A stretch of DNA of 64,000 nt from Membranipora membranacea (taxonomy: Eukaryota; Bryozoa; Gymnolaemata; Cheilostomatida; Membraniporidae): contig OU612073.1 in assembly GCA_914767715.1 (NCBI GenBank), forward strand, positions 9,796,001-9,860,000. Direction: 5' to 3'. The position numbers and the translations under genes are program-made. Below the pieces are notes generated by a model. The model ran no database searches. It was not told the DNA's origin and worked only from the letters and a program-made list of their open reading frames with translations. The stretch's first letter is position 1. Every line of letters starts with the position of its first letter. Below are positions 1 to 10,188 of the stretch, one piece after another.

Positions 1-79
1 ACCTATTAAATTCGAGGAGTTGACAAGAATACAATCTGGTAAAATAAACTGTCTGCAAAAAAGCTGAGCGGTGCAATAA

Positions 80-160
80 ATTTATTGGTTCTAATGATGA
101 TAATAATAATAACAATAATAATAAAAATGATTATAATAATGATAATAACAGTCCATGTGA
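80..160. repeat. AT-rich trinucleotide tract (ATA/ATG type)
   Basis: Imperfect run of TAATGATGATAATAATAATAA type between about 91 and 150. The rest of 1-1184 shows no gene that I can support. Confidence 0.7.
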
Positions 161-1184
161 GTTCTAAAAATAAGTAAACAGATAGAGCGCACCCCATTAA
201 AAGATTTGTTTGAGTGCAGTGAATAGTAAATTGGCAGTAGTATGTACACCTCACTTGCATCACACCAAAAAACTTAACGTTATTGACAACAACATGACAA
301 CAATGTGGGGGAGAGCTTATTTTGGCCCCTCAAACTCTTGACTCTCGACTGTTGAGAGAGGATGTTGAAGAATTATATCAATAAGTTTGCAGCACTGAAT
401 TCATTGACCAATGCCCATACAGGTGCTCCTGTTGGTTCAGTTTTGTAGGTTTGGGTCATATACAAGTACATATGTCAGGTAAGTCTCCTATTACTCCCTC
501 AAACATTTCAGGTCTATTTGGTGGATCCAGCATCTTGCCTTGTTTGCTACTCTCTGATACTTCCCACTGTTTATAAACAGCCCTCTTTGTCTGCTTTCCT
601 CTCCTTTGCTTCACAACCAAATCTAAATGATTAAAACTTGCGTATCAAGAAGCGCTCTCCGAATTAAGTAATTTTTGTTCGTCAACCTGACAGATTAATG
701 AAAATATTTTCATGATGTTGTGAGTTGTCCTTCAAATGTTAAATAGAGCACAACTCCCATTTAATTTTATTTGCAAATACTTCAGAAAAGTGGGCTACTG
801 TATGTGGTATTTATAATGAATCAGACATTTTTCTCAGAGACAAGGAACCTGCTATCAGCTATGACTTCACCACAAAAGCACTGAATATCATGTATACCTT
901 CTAATTCAGCTGTACAGCTAATGCAACTGAACTTGGAGACCCAAAATTTTCGGAACCCAATCATTTTGCTAATAATAATTTTAATATCGCTTTTAGGGTA
1001 TACCACTTTTTGCAACAGGCGTCTGACTTTTGCAATATCTCTCCACCACCAGATGGTTAAAGACTTGAATGGCAATGACACAATGTACACAACATTTTTA
1101 TAAATGAAATTCCTCATTCGGTAATACAATAATTTATTTTTCATAAATGTTTAACTTTATAATAATAACAATGATTTCTCTCTT

Positions 1185-1953
1185 TATGGTAATGTCAAAG
1201 ACCGATCCGAATATCAACATATCATATACCGTTGGAAAGCTGCCGAGCTACTGAAAATGAGTACCTGAACAAAAACTTGATTTGATGACGTTGTGTCATT
1301 TTAGAGAGAAAATGAGGCAGAAAACGCTGTTTTTGTCAATGCAGATGGAGGAGTCAAATTAATTTGCAAGAAATTTCAAAACAGGTGAAATGTATACTTA
1401 AAGATTGCGATCATCGTAAAATTTGATTTTCTTTGATATATGACTAGTCTAAATTGACTTTTTACATCACGCCATACAATGCATTTTTTTGTGAAGCCAT
1501 GAAAATATGTGAAATTTCAATCATTAATTCAGAACAGATCATAGGCTTGAAACAAAATTAATTATGATTTTCTCTTAGAGTACTCTTCAAATGTCATACG
1601 CATTGACTTTCAACAAATTAGCTTGCATATTGCAATGACAGTTAGACTGTCAAATACAGCTAATATTTTCGCCACCTTTGCATAACATCAAACACGCTGT
1701 GCAAATGACCATTATTGTGGCAAAACAAAGTTTTTGTGAAAGTTCTCACATGCGAAGCCGCTTTCATTAACCTTGGTGCACACAGGAAATGCCATAAAAA
1801 ATTTTCACTGCATCTTCAAGAGAATGACAAAAAAAAAAGAGTTTTTTTGTCATCGAATCAAGTTTTTGTTCGGGTATCCATTTTCAGTAGCTCGGAAGCT
1901 TTCCAACAGTATATGATATGTTGATATTCGGATCGGTCTTTGACATTACCTTA
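1185..1953. mobile_element. Non-autonomous DNA transposon-like element with ~90-bp terminal inverted repeats
   Basis: The stretch 1187-1280 (starting ATGGTAATGTCAAAGACC) is repeated in reverse complement at 1859-1953 (ending GGTCTTTGACATTACC) with a few mismatches. The ~580 bp between the arms has no transposase-like frame. The right end lies directly against the last coding exon of the Roco-caspase gene and is read into it. The flanks (TTTA and TTAA) could hold a degraded TTAA target site, but this is not certain. Confidence 0.8.
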
Positions 1954-3259
1954 AACAACATACCATGACACCATTTAATGCTGGTTGCATATTCTGCTGC
2001 TGGCAGCGTCAGCCTTGTAATTTCTTCAGGATGGTCGGCGGTATCTGTCATATTGAACCCTGGCTCCAAGTACAGCTTCCTCAGGTCAGTCAGCGTTGAG
2101 GTGATTCTGGGCATCTGTGCTGCGCATTGGCTCTTCTGCTGACTGTTAAGAGGCTTACTCTGCCTTTCAACAATCCTCTGAATGCTATGTCGGCTGACTG
2201 ACTCACGAATCTACAATTATTGGATCAAAGTTAGACCTCATTGAGATACAGTCACGTAGAGAAAAATGTGTCACGATCATAATGCTGAATGAGATAAATG
2301 TAAATACTCATCCAAGTCTCATTGTGACTTCAACAATTTTGATTTGATGAATCAAATTTCAGATGTGACAGAATACTGAAGACAGTGTACACCTTGTGGA
2401 ATTTCCTTTATTTTGGGCAAGACGGCGAGATGTGTCACAACTTGTTTTTGTGGAGAGGGTGCAATTGGCCGACCACAAAGCATTTTTGGCCACATCGGCC
2501 AATTGGCTGGAGGTTGGCTATGGTCATACATACTTCAGCTGTGATACATATAAATATGAAATAATCACAAAACGACAGAGAAGAACTTCACAATAGCAGC
2601 TATGCAGACATGGATTGTATGGCCTAATGCATTTTTGACTCAAATCACAAAGACAAGACTTGACTTACGATCTCAGCAAGTTGAGCTACATCAAGTCGGT
2701 GAGCAAATCTGTAGAAAGTCGTTACTAAGGCTCTGATAAATGGTGATCCTATACCCGAATTACGTGCAGATACAAATGCTACAATAATTACAATAATGGC
2801 GCAATTATAGCTGTGATAGGAAAATGAGATCCTGCTCTCAGACATAGCATGCAGAATTTACCAGCAAACTTGTCAAAGTTTGCTACAATTGCGGCATATA
2901 TTCATCAAAGCTGATGAAACGGATGGATGGTATTGGGCCTTTTCTCATGTTATTATATACAAGCAATTGACTGGGAATTCCAGGGTAAAGATGCATTGTA
3001 TATTTTTGTATCAGAATGTAATGCTTACATTCAAAACAGGATTGCATGATGAAGAAATCAGCCATATCAGATGACATTGTGCTTCCGTCAAGCCCGTCTA
3101 TATCATCAAACACATCCTCCATATTAGGAGTTGTCAACTCCTGTCCGTGATGTGAAGTCACGTGATCATTAATAATCTGAGTCACATGACCACCTTGAAC
3201 AGGATCAGCAGACAACAATGCAGGATTTGGGAGAGTTTCTGTTGGAGAATCCACATTTG
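1884..3259 (-). CDS. Caspase inter-subunit linker, small-subunit (p10-like) exons and C-terminus
   Basis: Exon 3029-3259 is a 60-residue linker rich in Asp (MEDVFDDIDGLDGS), then the p10 start SSDMADFFIMQSCFE. Exon 2669-2778 reads SARNSGIGSPFIRALVTTFY, with the Arg that binds substrate Asp in caspases. The last exon (1884-2210) reads QMPRITSTLTDLRKLYLEPG, the usual final caspase strand, then a 36-residue tail. The frame continues into a transposon terminal repeat and stops at 1884-1886 after 21 more residues (VMSKTDPNINISYTVGKL...). Alternatively, AAG|GTAATG at 1953/1952 is a splice donor to an unseen exon. The Asp-rich linker is where caspases are normally cut on activation. Confidence 0.85.
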
Positions 3260-6200
3260 CTAGAGAAATCAATGTTGACAAGTTTGTATAAAGTATGCAT
3301 GAAGACATGAGAAATCAGTATAAGGACACATACTTAGATGTAGGAAATCCCAATTCCACTGGCAAAGCAAACATGGTACTGGCTGGTAGTTTGGGAGGTC
3401 AGGTTTTGGCTAGGTGAAGGAAGTGAAAGGGTACTTTGAGGCGATTGTCTGTGTTGATGAAGTAGACGCCATTGAGCACCACTGAACATACGAGGACAAG
3501 CTAGACCTAACCAATCTATGGGCTCTGATTGACTGTGTTTGCACATTGGCTAGGTAGGTCCAAACGACTCAAATCTCACAAAACTAGTAACATTAATAAA
3601 CAGGATGGGTATTACTTTGTTGGACTGTGAGCCAGCATAAATTAGTACATTTTTAATTGAAATACCGCCTGATTACTTTAAAACAGTCAAGCAGGGTGGT
3701 ATGGCAATTAAAACTGCTAAATTCACTAGCTGATTGCTCTTTGATGAGACTAAATACATTTTGAGTGAATGATTTGGGAGCAAATTTGAAAGTTCAAATG
3801 AGCGATGATATTGAGCGTAGCCAGTGTTAGAATTTAGGGGGATGCAAGGGGATGGTGCACCCCTTCCTACTTTGTATAGGTGGATGGATCCCGCTATATA
3901 TCATAACTATAATGATGGCAATAAGCCGTGGATTTGCAGGCTTGAGCCCGTGATTTATTAATGGACCTGGACCCCAACTGGCTGGGCGGCCCCCTGGACC
4001 CCCAGCCTGGTTGGCATCCCCTATCTCATATCTTCCACTTCTATCACTGAGCGTAGCGTTAGTGATACATGTAGTTTGTATGACAAAACATGGTTCATTC
4101 TAATTGAAAGACCCGGCTCTTGTGCTGTGTGCCAGAAAAATTACGGTAGCATGCAACAATGCTTCTCTTCTTAGTTTTAGTGGAACCAACTTACTACTTT
4201 TTTCAAGCAATTTCATACTAGTGTGTTGAAGATGAAATTTGAAGATACATCGATATGATTAACTAGTACCATTACAATAACCATACCTGACGGTGAAAAT
4301 GGAAGGTCTCCTGCGCAGGCTTGAATTATCACCAGTTTAGGTTTTCCCTGCATAGCAGGAAAGTTTTTCGGCGATAATAGTTTATAGATATCAGTGAGCT
4401 TGACACGACGATGGTCTGATCCGATAATGCTCCCCTCTCCTCCATGGCTAGTCAACACTAGCACAAACATTCCCAAATCCTCATGAACAGATCTATGAGT
4501 ATGAGCACCTAGGTATTGGGTTTCCGTGTGAATGGTGGAGACAATCTCCTACAAGCGAGAACTTGAGATGGTCACATGACATATAAAACACTCATTGGCA
4601 TTAATGACTTGTACCGATTGTACAAATTCTAAGTATAGAATCTAATCGACGTTTTAGTTAAAAAAATGAGGACATTTGAGCCTTTTACAAGAAACTACCG
4701 TTGCCGTGTAATCCTTGTGATCCCCAACAGTGACAAATCCAAAGTCTTCGAACATCCGCTGTAAATTAGCATAATCATGTTCGGAACCAGGTCTTGTTGT
4801 GCCACATTTGTTCGAAATGATCAAGGCCCTTCCTCTGGTCTTGCTTAGTCTGTACTGTTTCTGGAATATAGCAATATAAACTGGGATCACTACAAAGGTT
4901 AAGCTGTAAATCCACTTTGAAGAATTTGGATGTAGAGAAAAGTAGACGATCAGGTGTCGCGCAAATTCTTTTGTGGTCATAAGGTCTACTAGCAGACTGA
5001 TAATCTCTATTAGCAAATTCATGTAAATTTAGTCAGAAATTAAAAAAAGTCAGATAGAGTTCAAATGCCAGCTGGCTCAATTCTACTGGACACAATCAAA
5101 GAAAAAATTTCAACTTGTTTTCAATTACCTAAGTAGCGAACATTTTAATGAGCGCGGGTCTGATGTACATAATATAGTATATATAATAACTTTATGGTCC
5201 TCACTCTTACCTCTCTATTCGGAATGGTACATTGTTCTGGTTTGAGGAATAATCTTGGCCTGCAAGCCTTCATCACTTCCACGATTTCTCCCACATATTG
5301 TCCCATCTCCTCTGACGTACATCCTTCAGGCTCTAAAATGTCAAAGGATTTGTTACTCATATTCCGATACTAGCCATAGCATAGCACTTTCAAGCCATTT
5401 TTTTGTTGTGAAAAGACGTTTGTTCATCGATTTGTATTCTATTCGCACATTATGATGACATGGATAATATAAATTGTATGCTGGTAATAGCTCTTAATTA
5501 GGTCTTATAAATGAAATTAGTGAATAGTGATACATATTAGTCATACAGTTTAAGTTTAAAGAGCCAGGCTGGCGCATGTAGTACACCAGCGGCTTGTTCT
5601 GAATCTTGAATCAGAGCATTTCGGGAGAAAATCCTTGGATTGAGGGTAGAAATAATTCTTTTATATAGCCTAGGACTCCTAGGTGATGGTTATCTGAAAA
5701 TCAGGTCAGCTACAATGTTACTATATGGTTGCTACAATCAGTAAAATTGAAATCATTCAGTTCAGGCAGTTGAGGAGCTAAACACAGCTCTCATCCTCAC
5801 AAAATGCTGTGGCTACTATTAGTCAATGATCAACTGGTTAGCTTTAATGAGTACCTCCCAATGCAGGCTGCCTTCTAGATCTTAGTCGCTCTAGATTAAC
5901 GACTAGAAATTTCTCAAGCCATTTTCTTTGCGCTGTCTTTATTGCTAGACCTGCAAATAGAGAATTATATGGTTCAGTGTAACATTCCATTTTGTGATTA
6001 TGGATAGGATAGTAATGTCTATTCCATATCAAATACTTGTAAATTTCATGAATGAATATCTTGCTTTGCTACAACCCATGACAAAAATCTACTCACATGG
6101 AAACTTCAACGGTCTCGGTACACTCTTTTGTGGATGGTTATTTCTACAACGAACAAGATCAATGCCCTCGAAATGCCTCAGTCGTTGCTTGAGAGTCCCA

Positions 6201-9200
6201 TTCTGTCCTGTGGGTAAAGTGTACCATTCTGGATTTGCTATGACATCAGGGGTCTCATCTCCCAAATAGATGCAATGAGCGCAGGAAAACTCTGCAATGG
6301 GATGAGCGGCTGCCCAGGTATTTGCGAGATTTAACAGGATGTACTCCAGCATTTCAAAAAGATATTTCCAACCACGGTCAAGATCATCGATAGGGCATTC
6401 TGTCTGTATGCTTATGCGGCTGGATTTGTAGTCATGGACTATGTGGCTGACATATTTTCCATGGCCAACAGTTGCGCCGTTTGAAGCTATACGTATTTGG
6501 GAGCTAGGGTCAATGAAAGATCGCAGGAAAAGGACAGTTGATATATTGTAAACGTATGTGGGTGGTGACAGACCAACAAAGTGAATGCTAGCTTGTAATG
6601 GAATGAGACAGGGACTGCAGCTGAAGAGCTTGATTGTTCTGTCTGAGAAGTAAGGCAGAATGAAATAATCTCTTCCTGATGTTCGTTTGATTGGACCGCA
6701 GACTACGGAGAACGACTTCAATACCAAAATGGCAATATCTACAGGTAGTGGTTGTTCTGCTAAAAGGTGGCACATAATCGCTTCGTCCAGGATTCCTGTC
6801 TTACGATAGGTTTCCACAAGAGATATGTATTCACCCCTCATAACCCTCTCGCAACCATACCTGAATGGATGAAAAGCTTGAATTCTCTGTTGCCACAAAT
6901 CTTTGATTCGGTGGTTGAATAGTGTAGTTATCATGTCAGTGATAACTGAAAGTCGATGGAAAATGAAAATCCCCAGTTCGTCACTGTTTTCAAACCACAA
7001 AATTCTACCGCTGTTGTGCATGAAACGAAGCACAACCACAATGTTTTTACCTGGGAACTCACTGCTTAACTCAGAGAAAAGAATATAGGAGACTTGTGAT
7101 TTTCCATCAATGTATTGGGCAACGAGCTCCCAAAACTGAGGTATGGTCTGCCTGACACCACGATGCTGAAGGTCTGATTTCAGTTTGGATATGCTGTCCG
7201 TATCCCCGAGGTCTTTGCTCAAGATGCATATATCGTCTACTTGGAATATGCTCTTGCTAATATTGTTGAGATGAGTTATCTGACGCCAACCATTGGTGTT
7301 GGTGTACTTGCCTTCCTCCTTAATGATATCACTGCGAAGCTCTTCCATATTCACAAGTAATTCAGATTTGTTGCAATCAAACTCGGAATCAGTGAAGCAA
7401 TCTTTATGGGTTAAGACAAGGATTGGTGGGCCCAAATCTGGGCATGCTAGATACAGTTGCGACAAGAAGCACATGCACAGTTGCCATGCAGCCTCCTTAG
7501 GACCGGAACGCTTAGCAATATCAGCATACTGCTGCATGCTGACTACGACTATTGGGATATAGTTCTCTCTTATGGCCAGCTGGTGGGTTATATGATAAAT
7601 CATGTCACCCCCAAAGTCAAACAGACTAATTTTCTCATCACCTACGGTTACTTCGTTTACTTTAAAAGCTTTCGTAGTTTCATCTTTGATGGCATCTTGC
7701 GCATTTCTGTAGGTAAGTTCACGTCTGTTTTTCTGCAGGCTCAAGATGAGGCTTGTTTTACCTGCCATTGTATTTCCAATCACTGCACCTGTGATGATGG
7801 GCAGTTTATTTACAACACCTTCTTCTAAATTGTCAAAATATGTCCTGATATCTTTGATTCCCTGTTTGCACACCTCATAAGGCGGTGTTTGTAGAGAGTA
7901 GCACCCATCGCAGTCTACTTGTTCTAAACTTGGTAGAACAAAAAGGTCTTTTTTTAATGAAGTGATGTGGGTAAGATGGTTCAATCTCAAATGTTGCAGA
8001 TTTCTCAGCGATGATAATCTTGTTGGAAGTTTCCTGAATTCATTTCCAGCGAGACTGAGCATAGATAACTGCTGCAAATTTGCGATCCTATAATAGAATT
8101 CAATTTGTTACAGTAAACAGTCTCATCCATGAATCAAGAGCCAGATATAATAATATACTCAATTTTACTACAGTGGTAAATAGGCCAGAAAATTAGCTTA
8201 CCCTTCATCAATCTCTACAAGACCACTTCCAGCTAAGAAGAGCTCACGAAGGTTTTTCAGCTGATAAACCACTGGTGGTAGTTTCCCTTCTACAAAGTAG
8301 TTCCCACCTATCACAAGCTTCTTGATACCTGTCAATTCAGCTAGCCTATAAGTCGGAAATAAAATGTATAATAACATCACAGAGTGTTGTTTCTCTAGTC
8401 TAGTAATTTCAATGGATATGACTAGTTTTATTCACCAGATTGGATACACAACGTCTGAGCAACCAATAGCTGTCACAGCCCCTCCAGCTCAACTCAACCT
8501 AAGCAATCGATTTGATCAAGTTGACGCATAAAATAGAAAAGTACCTTGGGTCTAAATCCTCTAGACCACATTTCCATAAACGTAGGTCCTTCAGATTCTT
8601 CAAACGGTGAACTACATCAGGAACGGTACCGCCACTAAATTCATTTTGTGAAAGATGTATGCGTGTCAGCAGGGAGAGCTCTGTCAATCTGGAAATCACA
8701 ATTATTATCTTGTCATGAAGAATCTATGATGCAAATGAACTACGAGCAGTCAGGATGGTGCATATGCTGTGCCAGACAGAGCTTTAGATCTAACAACAAC
8801 CGAAGAAATAATTTATTGGTATTAGTATTATTGGTATAAAGAAAAACAGTAAAGGCAAAACAAAACACTTTGGCCACACACTATTCCTCATATTTATGTA
8901 CCACTACCTACCTTCCATCCAGTACTTTGAGGCCACAATTTGAAATATTCAACACTTTTAGTGTCTTGAGATCGTATAGAGTCACTGGGAGTTCTCCTGT
9001 TGAAAAGATGTTATCACCAATGCTGAGGTTTTCCAGTTTTTCACACATAATCAACCTGTAACCAACAAGTAATATACGAAGCAGGTTGACTGATTATCAC
9101 AACAAAAATTTGTAGGCTAAACGGCAAGTGAACTTATTTGACGAAGGTAAGAAGGTTGTGTTCAATTGTTATGATTTCCGGCGGTCAGACAATGTGACTA

Positions 9201-10188
9201 GCACTCTGCAGCTAATAGAAGAACTGGAATGGAAAAATCTCAGTACCGGGAGAGAACGTCCGAGTAATTGACATTTCTGAGCCATACTTTTTGGTGATTT
9301 GGCAAATTACATCACATTTATCCACATCCTGGCAGTACTAGAAGGCATGACCTAATATCTCACTGCAATATTGACCTCCATAAAAAGAGCTTTTTTGTTG
9401 CCACCGCTTGAACTGTGGAATAACCTTTGAAGTGATTGTTTGATATTTTGTAGATCCTCCTCTGGCAAGGACTGATTACCAATAGATGAGCCTGAGACAT
9501 CGCTGGAACCTTCACAAGAACCAGAAGAAACAACGACCCTCCAAGTGAGTAATTTATGTTTAAAAATGGAAAAGATGAAGTTGTCCCTTATATTCAAGTG
9601 AACTTTCCAATGTAAATATCTGTCTTGTGTTTACCTCGCCATTTGTTGGTCAAGAGCTGGTATATCGTGCAGCTTCAGGACTCTAAGATGTGGGGCCACT
9701 CTATGCAGCCATTTGGGTATGTTTTTCTCTATCCACATGTGGGTTATATTATGGTGTTCGCCTATTTCCTTCCTTATATCGCTTAGGTTCATCTGCTTGG
9801 GGTAATAATATACTTTCATCTCAGGTATTTCATCCCTTGGTGGTTCTGGTTGACCTGTGTGTCTAAACCATACGCTGTACTTTTCTACGCAAAAAGAAAC
9901 AACCAAGGCTTGAGTTAAATTTTCCTAGTTTGCTGAGACTTAAATTACATGCAATTTTTTTGCTGTGCTAACTTGTTACCTCCGCTTGCTACGCCAAAGC
10001 TTTCGGCAGGGTAAGCATTCTTTTAGTGAAACCTCTCACACTTTTCAATACTAATTGTATGTTTACCACATGTTACACACACATTACACACACATACCTT
10101 CCTCATTCTCCTCACTATTGTTGGAATAGAGAGGACTGTGAAAGTATCCCCCATCTTCTTCCGCTGAGATCATAGCCTCTGAAGCCAT
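1884..10188 (-). CDS. LRR-Roc-COR-caspase fusion protein (whole gene, about 14 exons)
   Basis: Seen: a minus-strand gene whose exons join in phase. Exons, from the start: 10098-10188, 9635-9884, 9364-9538, (unresolved join), 8912-9055, 8545-8688, 8202-8345, 6097-8087, 5855-5950, 5211-5332, 4699-4860, 4287-4548, 3029-3259, 2669-2778, 1884-2210. The ATG at 10186-10188 opens MASEAMISAEEDGG. The product is about 1,416 residues: a novel N-terminus (1-172), leucine-rich repeats (about 172-400), a Roc GTPase (P-loop near 420), a COR-like region, then a caspase domain (about 1050-1360) and a short tail. Known: Roco proteins are GTPase scaffolds; caspases cleave after Asp in cell death and inflammation. 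Inferred: a sensor or switch protein that controls an attached protease. The join between 9364 and 9055 does not close in phase, so one small exon is missing or misplaced. Confidence 0.85.
4287..4860 (-). CDS. Caspase large-subunit (p20-like) exons
   Basis: Exon 4699-4860 reads KQYRLSKTRGRALIISN, then TRPGSEHDYANLQRMFEDFGF, the usual caspase opening; its TRPGS arginine matches a substrate-pocket Arg. Exon 4287-4548 carries the catalytic histidine in LVLTSHGGEGS and the catalytic cysteine in KPKLVIIQACAGD. Between them lies VKLTDIYKLLSPKNFPAMQGKPKL, which aligns with the family throughout. Two departures from the common form are SHGG (usually SHGE) and QACAG (usually QACRG or QACQG). Junctions close in phase (0, then 1). 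The conserved dyad supports an active cysteine protease, though substrate preference cannot be read from sequence. Confidence 0.92.
5211..5950 (-). CDS. Linker exons between COR region and caspase
   Basis: Exons 5855-5950 and 5211-5332. They encode a basic segment (KTAQRKWLEKFLVVNLERLRSRRQ) followed by an acidic helical stretch (EGCTSEEMGQYVGEIVEVMK) ending LKPEQCTIPNRE. Both junctions close in phase (G|AG CCT makes Glu). No recognised death-fold domain is visible here. The segment joins the COR end to the caspase core and may be a regulatory linker; that role is inference. Confidence 0.7.
6097..8087 (-). CDS. Large exon: last LRR, Roc GTPase and COR-like region
   Basis: A single 1,991-nt exon. 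It opens with two more leucine-rich repeats (LQQLSMLSLAGNEFRKLP), then a Roc-type Ras-like GTPase: P-loop GNTMAGKTSL, the DxxG motif in LFDFGGDMI, and the base-binding THKD. After the GTPase comes VRQTIPQFWELVAQYIDG, typical of the Roc-to-COR junction, then about 330 residues with the position and length of a COR domain (YILFSELSSEFPG, then IKRTSGRDYFILPYF). Known: in Roco proteins Roc binds and hydrolyses GTP and COR dimerises. All three nucleotide-binding motifs are intact, so GTP binding is expected. The donor CCAT|GTGAGT gives phase 1, matching the acceptor at 5950. Confidence 0.88.
8202..9055 (-). CDS. Three 144-nt leucine-rich-repeat exons of the Roco-caspase gene
   Basis: Exons 8912-9055, 8545-8688 and 8202-8345 are each exactly 144 nt (48 codons) and all join in the same phase (2 nt + 1 nt, usually rebuilding an Arg codon). 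Each encodes about two leucine-rich repeats with the same pattern: L..C..L..L.IG.N.F..G.LP..L..LK.L..L....CGL..LD. Known: such repeats form a curved ligand- or partner-binding surface, placed before the GTPase in Roco proteins. The equal lengths and phases indicate growth by exon duplication. The series continues into the start of the large exon at 8087. Confidence 0.85.
9247..9328 (-). CDS. Candidate small exon, junction unresolved
   Basis: An open segment after the acceptor CTGCCAG, reading DVDKCDVICQITKKYG and ending at CCCG|GTACTG. It starts in the phase left by the exon ending at 9364, but its own donor leaves phase 1 while the following leucine-rich exon needs phase 2. It may be a real exon with a different donor, or chance. 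Confidence 0.25.
9364..9884 (-). CDS. N-terminal exons 2 and 3 of the Roco-caspase gene
   Basis: Exon 2 (9635-9884) encodes KYSVWFRHTGQPEPP and ends in a segment reading WLHRVAPHLRVLKLHDIPAL, which looks like the first leucine-rich motif. Exon 3 (9364-9538) is serine-rich, then reads LPEEDLQNIKQSLQRLF and ends ALFMEVNIA before the donor GCA|GTGAGA. The exon 2 to 3 junction closes in phase (R-V-V-V). I do not recognise this ~140-residue region as a named domain. Exon 3 ends in phase 0 while the next leucine-rich exon needs phase 2, so something between 9056 and 9363 is unaccounted for. Confidence 0.6.
10098..10188 (-). CDS. First coding exon of the Roco-caspase gene
   Basis: Starts at ATG 10186-10188 and runs 91 nt to the donor AAG|GTATGT. 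It encodes an acidic, serine-rich leader (MASEAMISAEEDGG, then HSPLYSNNSEENEE) with no signal peptide or membrane segment, so the product should be cytosolic. An in-frame ATG five codons in could also serve. The phase (1) matches the acceptor at 9884, giving the junction E-K-Y-S-V. Confidence 0.7.

Noticed and set aside
6-263. Minus-strand open frame rich in isoleucine
   Set aside because: It is the translation of a trinucleotide simple repeat.
3334-3546. Extra exon of the caspase gene between 3259 and 4287
   Set aside because: The flanking exons already join in phase (G|CA makes Ala) and the frame has no caspase-like sequence.
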